Assembly: GCA_965112735.1 (NCBI GenBank)
Contig: OZ218958.1
Coordinates: 2,728,001 to 2,792,000, forward strand
Length of the DNA stretch: 64,000 nucleotides
DNA from: Phaeosaccion multiseriatum
Taxonomy: Eukaryota > Ochrophyta, other classes
Direction of reading: 5' to 3'
Below the pieces are notes generated by a model. It worked only from the letters and a program-made list of their open reading frames with translations, had not been told where the DNA came from and did no database searches. Position numbers and translations under genes: made by a program. Below are positions 32,471-44,456 of this stretch, in pieces. Position 1 is the first letter of the stretch. Each line of letters begins with the position of its first letter.

Positions 32471-34486
32471 ACACGTACCTGCCCTCCCAAGATCATACAT
32501 GTCCCGCTATGCCTAGAGAAGGCCTCCGGGGCCGCCACCGCAACGAACTTGTCGTCATTGGGCACCACAAGCAGCTGCTTCGCCTGTGTGCGTGTGTGGA
32601 GAGAGGGGAAGGGGGGGGGTGGGGATGAGAGGGGAAGGTACAGGAGGGAAAGGATGCAAACAACCCCACTTTGAGGACAAGGATCAAGGCCGTCCCTCCT
32701 GCCTACTACGTGTGCTCATGCAGGGGTTTATGGGCGAGACCGAAGGTCTAAGGGGGGCCGCCTCTTGGGCAGGTCTGCGCCGTCCGTGTGCACGTCTCGC
32801 TCTCACTTTCACTCATCACCACCCAATCTGCTGCACTTGTGCTCTCGCTGACACCAAGCACTCAAGTCCCGCCCACTCAGTCACTCCACTTCACTCACGT
32901 CATTCCCTCACCCACGTCATCCTTCATTCACTCATTCCTTCACTCAATGGCATACTCACCCACTCACCCATTCCCTCCCTCCCTCTCCCCCACTGCCCCA
33001 CTCACTCTTTCACTGACTTACTCACCCTGTGGTCCTTGATGCGGTGCCTCTCCACGGCTTGCCCCTTGCGCTGCTCGTACTGTGTGGCAATGTCCACTCC
33101 TCCCGGGGGGCTGTGTGAGTGGGAAGACCTGCCATCTCCCTCGCTCAGCATGCCCCCTGTACACAGACGAGGAGGAGGAGAAGGAGGAGAAGGGGAGGAG
33201 GTGGGGAGGGCGACTTTAGGGGGGGGGGACAAACACACAACACACACACATAACCCTCTTACTCTTTCCTCTCGGGCTCAGCACCCAGCCCCCTACCCAA
33301 GAACAACGAAACAAACGATATACAACATGGTACCGCACCGCACCGCACCGTGGCCCTGACTCCCGCCCTCTCAATTTTAGAACCCAAACTCACCCGTCAG
33401 CGCCGCCCCTCTGAGCGTGATGCGGTAGTTCTGTAACGTCTCCGGAGGGTCCTGATTTCCGGGCTGATACTTGAACACGGCCACGTCCACATGAGCCCCC
33501 TTGGCCCCATTTGGAGTCCCCCCTCCCCCCGACAACAAGGCATGTTCATCCCCCCCTTCCGCACTGCTCGCACCACCACCGCCACCGCTCCCACTCCCAC
33601 TGTTGTGTCCCCCCCCCCCTCCTTGGGTAACTCCCCCTCCTCCTGCTCCTGCTGCCCCGCCCATCCCCATCAAAGCTGCCGCTCCGGCGGCAGAGACATC
33701 TGCGGCCACAGAAGACACGTGCAGATCCAAGGGAGGGGGCCTGGACTCGGGAGATCTGCTGGCCCGAGCGCTAGCAGGGGCACTCCTCGCGTGTCCGGTG
33801 AGCGTCGCGGCTGCCGCCCCTGCTGATGTTCCTCGTCCTCCCGGCGTGGACGCACCTCCGGTTGCTGTTCTACCGCTCCCCCCTCTCCCTCCTCCGGCCA
33901 GAGCCATGACCGCATCCGTGGAGGTGGAACGGGGTGCCCCGGGGGGTGGCGGAGGGGCTAGTCCGCCCTGCTGCAGTTGGGCAGGGGTGGGCGCTGCTGG
34001 AAGGGCTCTTGCGCCACCCTCTGCCTGTAGAAGTCTGGCTGATGTCGCTGCCAGCGTAGTAGGAACTCCTCCTCCTCCCCCCCCACCTTCGTCTGCCGGC
34101 GGTGGAGAGGAAGTGGACGACGACATTTGTTCCGCCATCTCTCCCTCGTCCTCCTCCTCGTCGTCTGGTCTAGCTGTGCGTGCTCCTGTTCCCTGATGTG
34201 CTTCCCCCCTCATTCCCGAAGAGGGACCCCCTGCGTGCCTGTTGCTGCTGCCGCTGCCGGCGACGTTGCCCGCTCCCGTCCCACCCGGTTGGCTGCACTG
34301 TCCTCCTCCCGCTCCAAAGCCTCCTGCTGATGAGCCCACAGCACCCTCCCCTACTCTCTCTGCACTAACTTCGCCTGACCGTCCTCGAGAAGAGGGACCA
34401 GCTGACGCTGACTGGGGAGCCTCCAGCGATGGGCCGGAGCTTCCCTTGTTTCCCATCCCGATGAGGGCACGAATTTGCCTCCGCAC
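28637..34486 (-). CDS. RING-CH (RINGv) plus FHA domain protein, probable E3 ubiquitin ligase, 10 exons, 944 aa
   Basis: Probable ubiquitin ligase with a phosphothreonine-reading FHA domain. Exons (minus) are 34486-33394, 33156-33026, 32583-32479, 32173-31976, 31543-31350, 30758-30617, 30411-30314, 30067-29899, 29560-29397 and 29177-28637, all GT/AG with continuous phase to the TAA. Residues 1-360 are disordered Gly/Ser/Ala-rich. YELKLGNFLRIGSVGVVVSE (about 453-472) resembles the segment that precedes RING-CH in protist relatives. RING-CH ligands are C578, C581, C596, C598, H606, C609, C634 and C637. FHA follows at about 690-775: GRS (706-708), TVSTRHAMI (719-727) and SSNGS (741-745). The C-terminal 170 residues are poly-Gly/Ala. 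No membrane segment, unlike MARCH proteins. RING-CH with FHA is, as I recall, found in ciliates and stramenopiles; substrate unknown. Confidence 0.9.
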
Positions 34487-35417
34487 TCAAGCAGCAGCAG
34501 CCGCGAGCACGTCTACTACTGCCAGCGGTACTGGTGCCGTCTCTTCAAACTGCGTTTCCTCAATCCCCCCCGGCTCCCCTTTGTTCAAAGGGCCGTCTTT
34601 GGGTCAGATCAAATCCCTCTTTGGGGTCTGATGACGCCAAGAAAAGCTCTTCAGCCTTCCCCCCCACACCCGACCGCCTCCCACACTTTCTCCACCACCT
34701 TCGGTAGCTGGATACCTGCGTCTGGTGCGCTGCGTCAAGACGCTCCCGTGTGCGGCTCTTCCGCTGTTGGTTCTTCTATTGGTCACGTTTCCGTGCCCCC
34801 TTGAAAAAGACCTCTCAACTTCGACCACTTGGAAACACAGTGACAACTGCGGAGGCACGCACAGGAGACCTCTCAGAGCACCGCTTATATATCCTTCTCC
34901 AACACCGTCACTCCAGTCCTCCGCTTCCTCCCTTGTTCGCACCAACGTCGATTGGCCGATTGGGGCGACTCCTACCCACCGGGGGAAGGCCTCCCAACTG
35001 AAATTCACACATGTCTGACTCCTTCCTCTCGACACTTCTCTCCTGATTTGATTTCTTTCTGTCACAATGAGGTCTACACACACGCGATACGTGCTTTGGA
35101 GAGGAAAGGGAAGAGGGGAGAATGGCCAAAAGCAAATGGGTTTACGAAAAAATAATTTGAAAAACATTTTTTTTCTTCTTTTTCCTTTCTATGAAACAAA
35201 ACTTGTTGACGGCACAAAGTGACAGGGGAGGTGGAGCGGACTACAGTCGAAAGCAGGGACCCTGGTGGAAGTGGCACGGGCCACGCACGCAGCCACGCAC
35301 CCACCCACACAGAGACCCGCCCTCATCAGTGAAGCTAAGCGGGCAGGGCAGGCCAGGAGGAGGTAGCGGAGGCAGCGCGACGACCAGTCGCCTCCCGCCT
35401 CTCCCCTCTCTCGCTCC
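34487..35417. promoter_or_regulatory. Upstream region of the RING-CH/FHA gene
   Basis: 931 bp between two minus-strand genes. TATATAAGC on the minus strand at about 34884-34892 is a TATA-box candidate about 400 bp before the ATG, similar in sequence and distance to the box before the acetyltransferase. No coding frame supported. Confidence 0.4.
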
Positions 35418-38400
35418 TCAGCCGCTCATGCGCTTGTAGAGAGCCTCGAGCCGCTCGCACCGAGCCACGACAGCGCTCTGCTTGCCCCCCTGGGCCTTCG
35501 CTGGCCCTGGTGCTGCTGCTGCTACTGCTGCTGTATCACCAACTACTGCTGTATCTTCTCGCTTGCCCTGCTTGAGAACACGCGATGCCTCCTCCTCCTT
35601 GGCAAGGCTTCTCCTCGTCCCTCCTCCTCCTCCTCCTCCTCCTCCTCCTCCTCCTCGGCGCTTCTCCGCCTTCCTATGCCCCCTTCCCTGGCCGGCTCCA
35701 GTGGTGCTGGCACCGGCTCCTCCGTGGCGCCCACCCCCCTCCATACCACCCTTCGTCAACCCCACACCCATGTGTGTAAATAGTTGAACTCCCCTCTGCG
35801 TGGTGCGCAAAGTGAGCTCCTCTCCAACTTTCTGAATCCCCTGAAGAAGAATGGTGTCCTCACCTCCCCCCCCTCCGCCTCCTCCTCCTCCTCCTCCTCC
35901 TCCTCCTCCTCCTCCTCCTCCTCCTCCTCCCTCTTCCCGTGCCCCTCCTTCCTCCTCCTCTCCACGTGCCGATGTCGCGGCGGTCGCTGGTTCACCCTTG
36001 CCCCACAACTCGTTCTTCTCGTTGCTCTCTTCCGTGTCGCCATCGGCCTCACGCCACTTCCTTTCGCCGCTCCCCACTCCTTCTCTCCCCCCCCTCTGAT
36101 ACAAAAACTCCCCTCCTCCTCCTCCTCCTCCTGCTCCTTGGTCTTCTTCCCCTTCCTCAGACTCGTCATCATCACCACGCTCGAGCAGCAGCCCGCTCCT
36201 ACTGCTCATCCTATTTCGACCCCGTCGAAAGCGCCGAGTCAGCATGCCCAGCCCATCTCCTCCTCCTACGCCCCCCTCCTCCCCCTCACCGTCCTCTCCT
36301 CGCCCCCCCATACCCACATCCTCCAGGCGATCCCTGAGGATCCGACTCTCTCTCCTCAAGTTGTGCGCCTCCTCCTCGAGGCTCCGACACCTGCCCTCGA
36401 AGTCCCCTCTCTCCTCAAGCAACCTCTCCACCTAAGGGTTCGGGTAAGGGTAAGGGTAGTGAGGGTGAGGATGAGGGTGAGGGTGAGGGTGAGGTTTGGG
36501 TGCAAGCTGAGGGTAAAAAAGGGTTGAAAGGGTGAGGGTGAGGGGTAAGGGAGACGGTTAGGGAAGTCGTCAGGCTTAGGGTTCGGAAGAGTAGGAAGGT
36601 TCGGGCTGCCCCAGGAGCTTTCGTACCTCGTGCTGCAGCCCCTGAAGTTCCCTCTCCCTCTCCCTTTCACTCCGGCTCTGTCTCTGCTTGCTTCTCTGGC
36701 TTCTCTTACCACCCCCCTCCTCCTCCCCCTCCCTCTCTCCCTTTCCCTTGCCCCTCTCTCTCTTCCACCTGGCCGTTGCGTGCTTATCCTTGGCAACCTT
36801 GGCCATCGCCTTGCTCTCTCTCTTCCTCCTCTCCGTTGCGCCCTTACGCCTATCCAGCTCCTCAGCGGTGGCGGCACGGAGCGATTGCTCTCGCTCTTCG
36901 GCCTCTACAGCCCTCCTTAGCATTTCCTTGCTCGCCTTTCGCAGCGCCGATGCTACTTCCTGCGCCCTTCGTTCCTTCGCCTTCCACTCGCTCGCCTGTC
37001 ATCGACGACACATGCGCAGGGGGGCAGGCAAAGGGGCAGGGGGAGGGGCGTTAGGCAGCCATCATGCATCCCCGTTCTACGGGATTACGGTAGACACCGC
37101 ACCGCGGCAAAAGTAAAACGCTAGACAAGATTAAAAGGAAGGAAAGGCAAGGCAAGAAAGCAAGCAAAACAGATTTTTGACAATGACACCTCGCATCGTA
37201 CCTGACGCTGCAGACTGGACAGAGCCGCCTGAGTACGCACCAAATCCTTCTTGAGTGCCGCCATGCCCGCCCCTGCTCCAAGCAACTCCCTATCCTCCTC
37301 CTCCCCCCCCTCCTCTTCCTGCTGCTGCTTCGACTTTGTCGCTCTACCCACGCTGCACACCCCAACCCCCGCCCAACCCCCCGCCCCCGTCGCAGCAGAC
37401 CGCTTCTGCTGCTCTCTCTGCTCCTTCTGCTGTATCACCAACTGCTGGTGCTGCTGCTGCAGCTGTCGCAGATGCCCTACCTCTTGAGCGCTTTCCTTGA
37501 GCTGACTTCTCAACACGCTAACCTGGTACTCCAGCTCCCTTATCGTTCTCCTCTGCCCCTCCATACGTAGTTTGCACTGTTCGTTCTCCGCCACCAAGCT
37601 TCTACCGCCCTTGGCCCCGACCCCGGCCCCTGCTACTTGCACGACGCTGCTGCTACCTTCGCCCCCCGCCGCAGCAGAGGGCATGAAAGCAACACCTGCC
37701 CCCGTGCTAGTGCTTTGTGAGCCTGCGATGAAGCGTGTGGGTGCGGGTGCGCCACTGCTGTTGTTGGTGTTGGCGCCGTTGCAATTCTCGGCCAAGGCGT
37801 TGGTGTTGGTGGTACGAAAGTGCTTGGTGGGGAGTGCGTAGGAGGGAACTGCGCCCGCCTCAGACAAAAACACACCCATGGCCGCCTGCTGATGCTGCTG
37901 CTGCGAGGACTTTGCAAGTCTTCGCTTTGATCTCTTGAAGGGCCGAACCCTTGTTCCTGGCGCGCTCCTCTCCCGTGGTCTCGGCGGGGGCGGTGGTGCC
38001 CGTGGACTGCCATCTCGGCCCCACCTGCCGCTGCCGCCCCGATCCCTCCTCTCAGATCTCCCAGCCCTCCCACCACCCCTTCTTTCATCGCCGACGCCTT
38101 CGCCCTGGTTCTCCTCCTCGTCCTCCTCCTGGGTCTCACTTGACCCACACGACGTGGTGGTGGAGGAGGTGGAGGGGGAGGAGGAGCGAGTCTCACTTCG
38201 GAAACCTTTGCTGCCGGTGCCGCGGCGCCCCCTCTCTCGCTCTTCATCCTCTCGAGTTCTGTCCGCAAACTCTTCCTCCAGGTGTCTAATACGCTCATCT
38301 ATACTGAGGGCATCCTCTCCCTCTTCCACCACCGGTGGCATCACCGCCGAGCCAGCCTTATTGGCGCGTCGGTGCCCAAGAGGGGAGCCCGGCCCTCCCT

Positions 38401-38958
38401 TTCCTCCACCTCCTTCCGCAGTCACAACAGCAAGAGAGTCCAGCTCTCGCGCAGCCTTGCGCCTGTAGTGCGCGATGAAGGAAAGCAAGGTACCCCGCTC
38501 TCCGTCGAAGGGGCCCACCCCTGTCGAGAGCATGTAACCACCTTCATCGTCAACGCTATCCTCCTCCTGAATGCGGCGGAGGAAGCTGCGATGGCAAGAC
38601 AGCGACGACAAACAAGCAATGCTGTTAAGAGCGCGCTCACCACCGCTGCCTCTAATATCTGATGTCTGTCTTCCCCCCCCCGAACAAGAAAAACTCACCT
38701 ATCTGTGGTAGCGTTGTTCTTCTCCATTTCGGCCGACCTAGGGTTCTCAGCGAGTCCACGAAAAAGCCTCTCTGTGGCATCTTTGTTGTGCCTGGTCCTG
38801 ATGACATCTTTATCACGCGACCAATCCAAGTTGCCGTTGCCATTATTTAGAATGGACGTTAAGAACAACGCATCCTCCTCGTCTTCAGAGGTAGTAGCAG
38901 CCGCGCCACTTCCATCCTCTCCTTCAGAATATGCTCCGGCCACTGCATGAGAGAACAT
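35418..38958 (-). CDS. Coiled-coil, low-complexity protein of unknown function, four exons, 1030 aa
   Basis: I do not recognise a family. Exons (minus) are 38958-38699, 38651-37202, 36995-36627 and 36431-35418; phases fit and give 1031 codons. The intron at 38652-38698 is only 47 nt. Visible parts: an acidic N-terminus (SEDEEDALFLTSIL), SIDERIRHLEEEFADRTRED, a Ser/Arg-rich basic stretch, coiled-coil segments (NEQCKLRMEGQRRTIRELEY and VSVLRSQLKESAQEVGHLRQ, residues about 395-440), a Lys/Arg/Glu-rich exon 3 (LRRAVEAEEREQSLRAATAE), another coiled coil (ERLLEERGDFEGRCRSLEEE), poly-Gly tracts and the end RCERLEALYKRMSG. This pattern would suit a cytoskeletal or scaffold protein, but that is a guess. 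It is head to head with the giant gene at 39431. Confidence 0.75.
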
Positions 38959-39430
38959 GCCTTGGTGCTCCTCGAGATGACTATCATCAGGCGGAGGGTG
39001 GAGGCCGGGAGGGAGGCAGAGGGGAAAAGGCTGCTGGGAGGCCCAAAACACCACCTCTTGCCCCGGAACCAAGGTTCAATGAGGACAGAGAGATTGTTGC
39101 AATACCACTGAGAACGCTGGACAGCGCTCTCTCTCCTCTCTCTGCTGTATTTCACTGGAAGGGTAGTTGCACACAAGTTGGGGGCGGAAAAAAGCCTATG
39201 GGCCAGATTTGGCGGCAGCCAATTTCGTAGCCCCCCGGGGCTATGGCCGACAGTTGAATCGTCTTCCAAAGGGGAAAAGGGGGGAGAGGAGCAATTGTCT
39301 CCTTCTCCGGTGCAATGCTACGGACGCCATGAAGTGTGACGGGCGTACGTTCCTCATGCTCGGGTTACACGCCGAGAGGCTGTAGGACCGGAGAGAAGCT
39401 GAGATACAGGTCTTGCTGGCAGGTACTTCC
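38959..39430. promoter_or_regulatory. Upstream region between two divergent genes
   Basis: 472 bp between the coiled-coil gene and the putative first exon of the giant gene. Long open frames exist on both strands, so the limits are uncertain. Confidence 0.3.
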
Positions 39431-42400
39431 ATGGAGGCGGGTGAGGCGGGTGAGTTGCCAGGAGGGCAGCTCGGGCAAGGCGGCGATGCAGGTGGCAAGG
39501 AAGGCGTGGGGGAAAACGCGGGGCTGGGTGGCCACCAAAGAACGGGTTCCCGCCTTCGGGCGCTCCTCAGTCCGAGGAGCAACAGCAGCAGGAGCAAATC
39601 ACCCACACCTTGTGCGAGTACGGACACCATGGAGTACAGAGAGGAGATGCAGAAGTATGGGGATGGGGCTAACCGAATAGAAGGAGCAAAAGCAGCCCAA
39701 TTACAGTATCAGCCCGGACTGGAGAAGGAGGAGGTGCAGGGGAAACACAAGAGGTCAGTGTTTTTTTTCTACTTGTTTTTACTTGGACTGATGGCGAAGA
39801 GGAATTGCAAGGGGAAGGACTGCGGGGGAGCATTGTAGTCTGCAGCTCATCCAATCCCGGTCATACTTTCCCCTACTCTGCAGCTCATCCCTCCCGGCCA
39901 TCTCTTCTCCTACTGCCCTCGTTCCGCCCCTGCTTCGTCGCAGGGCATTCTCGCTCTCTCTGAGAGGGACCCGGAAGCGCAGCCTGAAGAGAAGCGGGAG
40001 CAATATGGGGGGTGGAGGAGGAGAAGAAGGCGAGAAAGAAAGTGAGGGAGACCTCTCCGCGAGCCCCTCTCCCTCTCCCTCTCCTTCCCCATATGGCTCT
40101 CCCCGGAGCAACAATGTCAGCAGCGGCAACAGCGGCAGCCATCCCACGCATAGCATCATTCACGGTACTGGGGGCCTTGTAGCACAAGACGAGGGTGACG
40201 ATGTAACGTCTTCACTGCAGCCCAAGCATCAGAGACGCGACAGTGGGAGCAATGTGCTGGGCCGATTAAGGCAATCGCTTTCCCCCTCTCCTTCTCCCCA
40301 TGGCTCTCCCCGGCACAGCACCGTCAGCAGCAGTAGCCATATCAGGCATAGCACGATCAGCTATGGGGGTAGGGTAGTGCACGCATCGATGGCACCAGAC
40401 GGGGGTGAAGATGTGAGGCCTTCCCTGCAGCCCAACCATCAGAGGAATCGCAGTGGGAGGAATGCATTGGGCCGATTAAGGCGATCGCTTTCCCCCTCTC
40501 CTTCTCCGCATGGCTCTCCCCGGAACAGCACCGTAGTGCACGCATCGATGGCAGTAGACGGAGGTGATGATACGAGGCCTTCCCTGCAGCCCAAGCATCA
40601 GAGGAGCCGCAGTGGGAGCAATGTGTTGGGCCGATTGAGGTCGCTCTCTCCTTTGAGTAGAAAGAGCAACGAGCTTCCTTCTTTGGGCGCTTCGGTGGGA
40701 GGTGCTAACGTACCACAAGCTGCTGGCACGGGGGCAGATGCTAGGACACAGCTTGAGACAGGAGCAGGGGCAGGGGCTGCGTCTCCCACCCTTTCCTCTC
40801 CCTCTCCTCCTCGAGCTGCTGCTGCGACCGAAGAAGCCATGGTCGCGTTGGCGGGTCGGAGGAGCAGCAGTAGTAGCAGTAGTGGTAGCAGGAGCAATGG
40901 GGGGAGGAGTGGGAGGAGTAGAGATGATGAGAGCAGCGACGGGGATGATTTCGCAATGCCTAGAGACGCAGATGGCGACGATGAGGAGGAGGTGCAACTC
41001 GGCACGTTTGAGGATGGAGAGGCGTGGAAAGTGAGCCGGGTTATCAGGAGCCCCGGAAGGGTACTCAGCAGCGATGAGGAGGAGGGTGAGAAACGACAAG
41101 CGAGCAACAACAACAACAACAACAAGGTAGACAAGCGCGCAAAGACATCTGAAGGCAACGGACACGAGGACCACGGCAGCGACGAGGACCAACAGCAGCA
41201 GTTGGTGGTACAGCAACAGCAACAGCAGCAGCATCAGCAACAGCAGCGGGGCCGCACGGAGAAAAGGAGGGGCATGATTACAACGCGGCGAAGTGACGAA
41301 GAAAGTGCGCCCCCCATCTCTTCGGAGCGCCACAATTTCCCTCCTTCTTCCAGCCACAATTTCCCTCCTTCTTCCAGCCACAATTTCCCTCCTTCGTCGC
41401 CTCCGACTGTGGCGCCACCGGTGGCGCCCACGGAAGGTGATGTGCCGCCACCACCCGTAGCAGCAGCAGCACCATCAGCAGCAGTAGGAGTTGGTGATAT
41501 AGTAGCAGTTGGCTACTCTTCCCTTCCTCCTACGCCAGCCGGACCTCCTACTGTTGCTGCTGCTACTGCGACCAGACAAGCCATGGTGGCGAGGACTCCT
41601 CGGAGTAGTAGTAGTAGCAGTAGCAGTAGCAATAGCAGTGGGGGGAGGAGGGGGATGAGTGGTGATGAGAGCAGCGATGGAGACGAATTCTCTATGCCGC
41701 GAGACAGTGACGATGAGGAGGTGCAACTGGGCACGTTTGTAGGTATAGCAGCAGCGGCAGCAGGAGGGGGTGGAGGAGAGGGAGGAGGAGGAGGAGGAGG
41801 AGGAGGAGGAGGAGGAGGAGGAGGAGGAGGGGGTGGTGGAGGAGGGGGAGAAGGAGGAGCACCAGCAGCAATAGGAGCAGAGGGGGGGAGAGGAGGAGCG
41901 GGAGGAAAAAGGGAAGAAGATTCCGTGGTCGCAGCGGCGGCTTTGTCCGGCGCGAAAGTGTCGAAGGCAAAGGCAATAGACCTCGTTACTCCTCCTGATA
42001 ATCCCGCTGCTCCTTCTGAGAGGCCGGAGAGGGAAGAGGAACCAATGGCTCCAGAGAGGGAGGGAGGAAAGCCAAGGCCGTCTACTACCGAGAAAGATGC
42101 GGCAAGCGACGGGGGGAGTGGGGGCGGCGAGGTGGGCGTGGGGAGCTCTTCTTCTCCTCCTGCTGCTGCTGCTGCTGCTGCTGCTGATGCTGACTTGGAG
42201 GAGCATCACGAGGCTGCTGTATCACCAACTGGTGGTGGTAGTGGTGGTGGAGGAGGGGAAGGAGGCGAGGTGGTGACGCAGCGGAGCTCTCCCTCTCAGG
42301 GGGGAGAGGCAGGTGCCGCAGGTGTAGTAGTCGATGATACTGCAGCAGCAGCAGCAACAGCAGCAGTAGCAGGTGCAGCAGGAGCGTCACAGTCGCAGAA

Positions 42401-44423
42401 GAAGGAGGAGAAGAAGAAGAAGAGGGCTCTGGGGAGACTCAGGGGCCTGACACCACTGACACCGCCGCGGCCACGAGGGGCACAGGAGGCAAAGGAGGAG
42501 GATACGGAGAAGGAGTTTAAGGGTGGGGCGAAGGAGGAAGTAAATGAGGAGGAGGAGGAGGAGGAGGAGGAGGAGGAGGAGGAGGAGGAGGAGGAGGAGC
42601 AGGAGCAAAAGGAGGAGGAAGAGGGGAATAAGGATATGAAGGAGAAGGAGGAGCAGCAGGAGGAGGAGGAGGAGGAGGCGAAGAAGGAGGCGGAGGAGCA
42701 GGATACGAAGGAGGAGGTGAAGGCTGAGCAAACAAAACACATACAAGAGGGAGAGAAGGAAGATCATCCGCACCAGCAGGGGCGGTGGGGAGAGGGACAC
42801 ATGGGAAGGGGTCCCAATCAGAGATCCGCGGAGGAGCGGCAGCCTGAGAAGCAGCAAGAGCAGCAGGAGGAGGGGCAAGGAGGAGGCGGGGGCCAAGGGG
42901 AGACGGCAGCGGCAGTTCCTCTCCACGGGGTCTCTCCTACTGGGGGGGTCTCTACTCCCGGGGTGGATGTGACGAAGGTGAAGAAGGTCGGGCCTCTCGG
43001 CAGGTTGAAGCGCTCCCTCTCACCGAGGAGCAGGAGCAAGAGCAAGAGTAAGGGTGAAAGGGAGGAGAAGAAGGCAGCTGAGGAGGAGGAGGAGGAGGAG
43101 GAGAGGGGGGAGAAGGAGGAGGAGGAGGAGGAGGAGGAGGAGGAGGAGGAGGAGGAGGAGAAGAGGGGGCAGAGGGGAGTTGCTGTTGACGCATCGTTCT
43201 CTGTGAACGAGGATTTGGTGCCGAAAGAAGGAGGAGGGACCACACCATCAGTGACAGTGCGAGAGGAGATGGACGAGGACGGTAGCCCAGCAACAGATGA
43301 AGAAACAGCACGCGGTCATGGAGTCGCGTCTGAATCTCCATCTGCTGCCGTTGATGATACAACAGCAACAACGGCAGCAGCAGCAGCAGCAGCAGCAGGA
43401 GGAGGAGGAGGAGGAGGAGGAGGAGGCGGCGGCGATAAGACAGTTCCAACAGCGACGACAACGCGAACTATCAAACGGCGCGGCAGCGGCGTTCGGATAC
43501 GCCCCATTCCCTCTTCGTCCTCCCTGCTGCTGCCAGGAGAGGAATCCCACCGCGCAATGCCGAGCAAGAGCACCACCGCCTCCAGCAGCAGTAACAGCGT
43601 CACCAGCGTCACCAGCATCACCAGTATGAACAGCAAAGGTGAAGGCCTCGGTAGGCGTAGAAGTAGGAGTGGCAGCAGCGGCAGTATCACCAGCCGGGGT
43701 CGCAGGAGTAGAAGTGGCAGCAGCAGCCGAGGCAGCAGCGCCCCTCCCGGCGGTTCTGGCGGTCTTGGCAGGGGTGACCGACGCGGCAGTCGTCTGACTG
43801 TCGTGCCCATCCCTTCCTCATTGCCATTGCCGCTGGCAGGATGTGCGGCAGAGGAGGAGAGCGACAAGGGGCGAGAAGAAGAAGGAGGAGGAGGAGGAGG
43901 AGGAGGAGGAGGAGGAGGAGGAGGAGGAGGAGGAGGAGGAGGAGGAGGAGGAGGAGAAGGAGAAGGAGAAGGAGAAGGAGAAGGAACATCGCTTGAGGCC
44001 GAAGCTTCTGCCGTGGCGAGGGAGGCAGGCAGGGACATTGACATGGGCAAGAGCAAAGACATCGACACGGATGGGGGTATGGGGGAAGGCGAGGTTGGGG
44101 ATGCGATGACACATTCATGTGTTGTGACGGGTGCCATCTCGGGTGGGACGAAGGCGAAGAAGGCGGGGCAAGCAATCGCCTCCTCCCTGTCCTCGTCCTC
44201 CAACACCAAACGAGTCCCTACCTCTACCTCCTCCTCCCTCTCCTCCTCCATCACCACGGCAGTGGAGTTCGACTCATCGAGAGAGGAGGAGGAGGGAGAA
44301 GGAAGGGGCGTTCTTCCTGTCGCCAAGAGCAATAGCATCAAAAACAGCGTCGGTAGTGAGAACAGTAGCGGCAGCAAGAGGAGCGGGGGTCTCCTTCTAC
44401 TCGCCAAGAGCAACCGCATCAAG

Positions 44424-44456
<33 letters not shown>

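Noticed and set aside
36432-36626. GGGTAA/GGGTGA-rich tract that looks like interstitial telomeric repeat
   Set aside because: The units are irregular and do not match TTAGGG or TTTAGGG; it lies in an intron of the coiled-coil gene.
39241-39630. 130-aa minus-strand frame as an upstream exon of the coiled-coil gene
   Set aside because: The opposite strand (39431-39753) splices in phase into the giant gene and has similar SR/SK-rich composition, so the minus frame is more likely the shadow; not certain.
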